From NCBI GenBank assembly GCA_002397355.1, contig DHAI01000106.1:1075-32938 (forward strand): a DNA stretch of 31,864 nucleotides. Reading direction: 5' to 3'. Position 1 is the stretch's first letter, and each line of letters starts with the position of its first letter. The notes below the pieces were generated by a model, which had not been told where the DNA came from, searched no databases, and saw only the letters and a program-made list of their open reading frames with translations. Shown piece by piece: positions 31,272 to 31,864 of this stretch. Origin of the DNA: Ruminococcaceae bacterium UBA4958. Its GTDB lineage: Bacteria > Bacillota > Clostridia > Oscillospirales > Acutalibacteraceae. Both the position numbers and the translations under genes were made by a program.

Positions 31272-31498
31272 AGTTGCACCTCGCGTTCCGAACGGCCGAA
31301 AACCGGAATGCCTTCCCGTTTCAGGATGTTTTCCGCCTCATTGGTTCTGTTCGGGACATATATACCAAAGCTGCAGCCGCGCCCCTGCGCGGTGCGGGCT
31401 ATCTTTTCCACTCTGGACCAGATGCCGTACCTGGCCAGCAGGCCGCGCCCTTTCATGGCGTATGTGACGGAGCCCACTTCAATCATAGGCTTGCCCAC
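31268..31498 (-). CDS. DUF3343 family small protein
   Basis: A 76-residue cytoplasmic protein of the DUF3343 type, proposed to act as a sulfur or selenium carrier for the desulfurase-like enzyme encoded directly downstream, with which it overlaps by four bases. Family features are the N-terminal VTYAMKGRGLLARYGI helix, the GRGCSFGIYVP segment with a single conserved-position Cys, and a short C-terminal helix. The start is GTG 31496-31498, with GGAGGGGGG six bases upstream; ATG 31484-31486 is a weaker alternative with no good ribosome binding site. Confidence 0.85.
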   Translation of the reverse strand: MGKPMIEVGSVTYAMKGRGLLARYGIWSRVEKIARTAQGRGCSFGIYVPNRTNEAENILKREGIPVFGRSEREVQL

Positions 31499-31559
31499 AG
31501 CGATCCCCCCTCCTCTTTTACCACCAGATTATGCCGTGAGCCTGCCGTTTGCTTCTTCG

Positions 31560-31864
31560 CTATTTTTCCGCCGTTTCGATCAGGCAGACCGCGTGCGCAG
31601 CGATGCCTTCCCCCGCGCCGGTAAAGCCGAGCCCCTCCTCCGTCGTGGCCTTCACGCTCACGCGGCCGGCCGGGATCCCGCATATCCGCGCGATGCTTTC
31701 CCGCATGGCGGGGACGTACGGTTTCAGCTTCGGCGCCTGCGCAACCACGGTGGCGTCGATGTTGCCGACGTGCCATCCGTTTTCCGCCAGCAAAGCGCAG
31801 ACCGCCGCGAGCAGCTTTCCGCTGTCCGCGCCGAGGTAAGCCGGGTCCGTGTCCGGAAAAAGCC
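31560..31864 (-). CDS. ispF: 2-C-methyl-D-erythritol 2,4-cyclodiphosphate synthase (5' end outside window)
   Basis: Fifth enzyme of the MEP pathway, making the cyclodiphosphate precursor of isoprenoids. About 101 C-terminal codons are in the window, ending at TAG 31560-31562; the family length is about 158. The seen part matches IspF strongly: FPDTDPAYLGADSGKLL, VGNIDATVVAQAPKLKPY, VSVKATTEEGLGFTGAGEG and IAAHAV. DUF3343 starts 61 bp after its stop on the same strand, so they may be cotranscribed. Confidence 0.95.
   Translation of the reverse strand, partial: LFPDTDPAYLGADSGKLLAAVCALLAENGWHVGNIDATVVAQAPKLKPYVPAMRESIARICGIPAGRVSVKATTEEGLGFTGAGEGIAAHAVCLIETAEK

Noticed and set aside
1..31864. 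CRISPR arrays, tRNA or rRNA genes, insertion sequences, prophage or integrase genes
   Set aside because: Looked for on both strands; no spaced direct repeats, cloverleaf sequence, transposase or phage structural gene was recognised. The GH24 domain is part of a secreted cellular protein, not phage context.

Overview
The window looks like a chromosomal segment of a high-GC, anaerobic Clostridia-type Firmicute (Oscillospirales-like is my guess). The reasons are strong AGGAGG-type ribosome binding sites, sigma-A promoters with 16-18 bp spacers, T-tailed intrinsic terminators, a CdaA/YbbR c-di-AMP module, a DUF3343 plus cysteine-desulfurase-like pair, a DUF6465-type protein and a B12-independent methionine pathway. 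The high GC keeps antisense frames open, so many long ORFs are shadows. No rRNA, tRNA, CRISPR array, insertion sequence or phage was seen.

Layout. 1-945 (-): 3'-truncated lactate/malate dehydrogenase. 1396-3798 (+): secreted SH3/Big2 lysozyme whose GH24 domain appears to be split by an SH3 domain. 4001-4450 (-): DUF6465-like protein. 4775-7039 (+): cyclophilin and an ABC exporter half-transporter. 7126-8016 (-) DegV and 8164-8931 (+) AraC regulator, divergent. 9128-11071 (+): ECF sigma factor and a membrane-anchored serpin. 11166-12625: three very small Cys-rich peptide genes around an Amidase_6-type protein. 12818-15161 (-): iron-type alcohol dehydrogenase and a lipoprotein. 15486-16415 (+): LysR regulator.

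16455-23892 is a methionine island. metE-metF run leftward. metY, metA (acetyl-CoA type, Glu111) and a transsulfuration enzyme run rightward. Ahead of metY lies an unannotated 39-codon ORF with 8 Met and 6 Cys codons, followed by a T-tailed terminator, which looks like a methionine/cysteine leader-peptide attenuator. A free methionine-R-sulfoxide reductase (25446-25940) fits the same theme.

23996-27404 holds a GH43-CBM6 glycosidase, a DapA/NanA-family aldolase and a C-terminal remnant of a sialidase-like protein. The right end (27406-31864, all -) is a compact run: ispF (partial), DUF3343, cysteine-desulfurase-like enzyme, cdaA, cdaR and yqeY.

The two most unusual systems are the sigma factor plus transmembrane serpin, where an anti-sigma-like stalk is fused to a protease-trap domain, and the Met/Cys leader peptide with attenuator ahead of metY.
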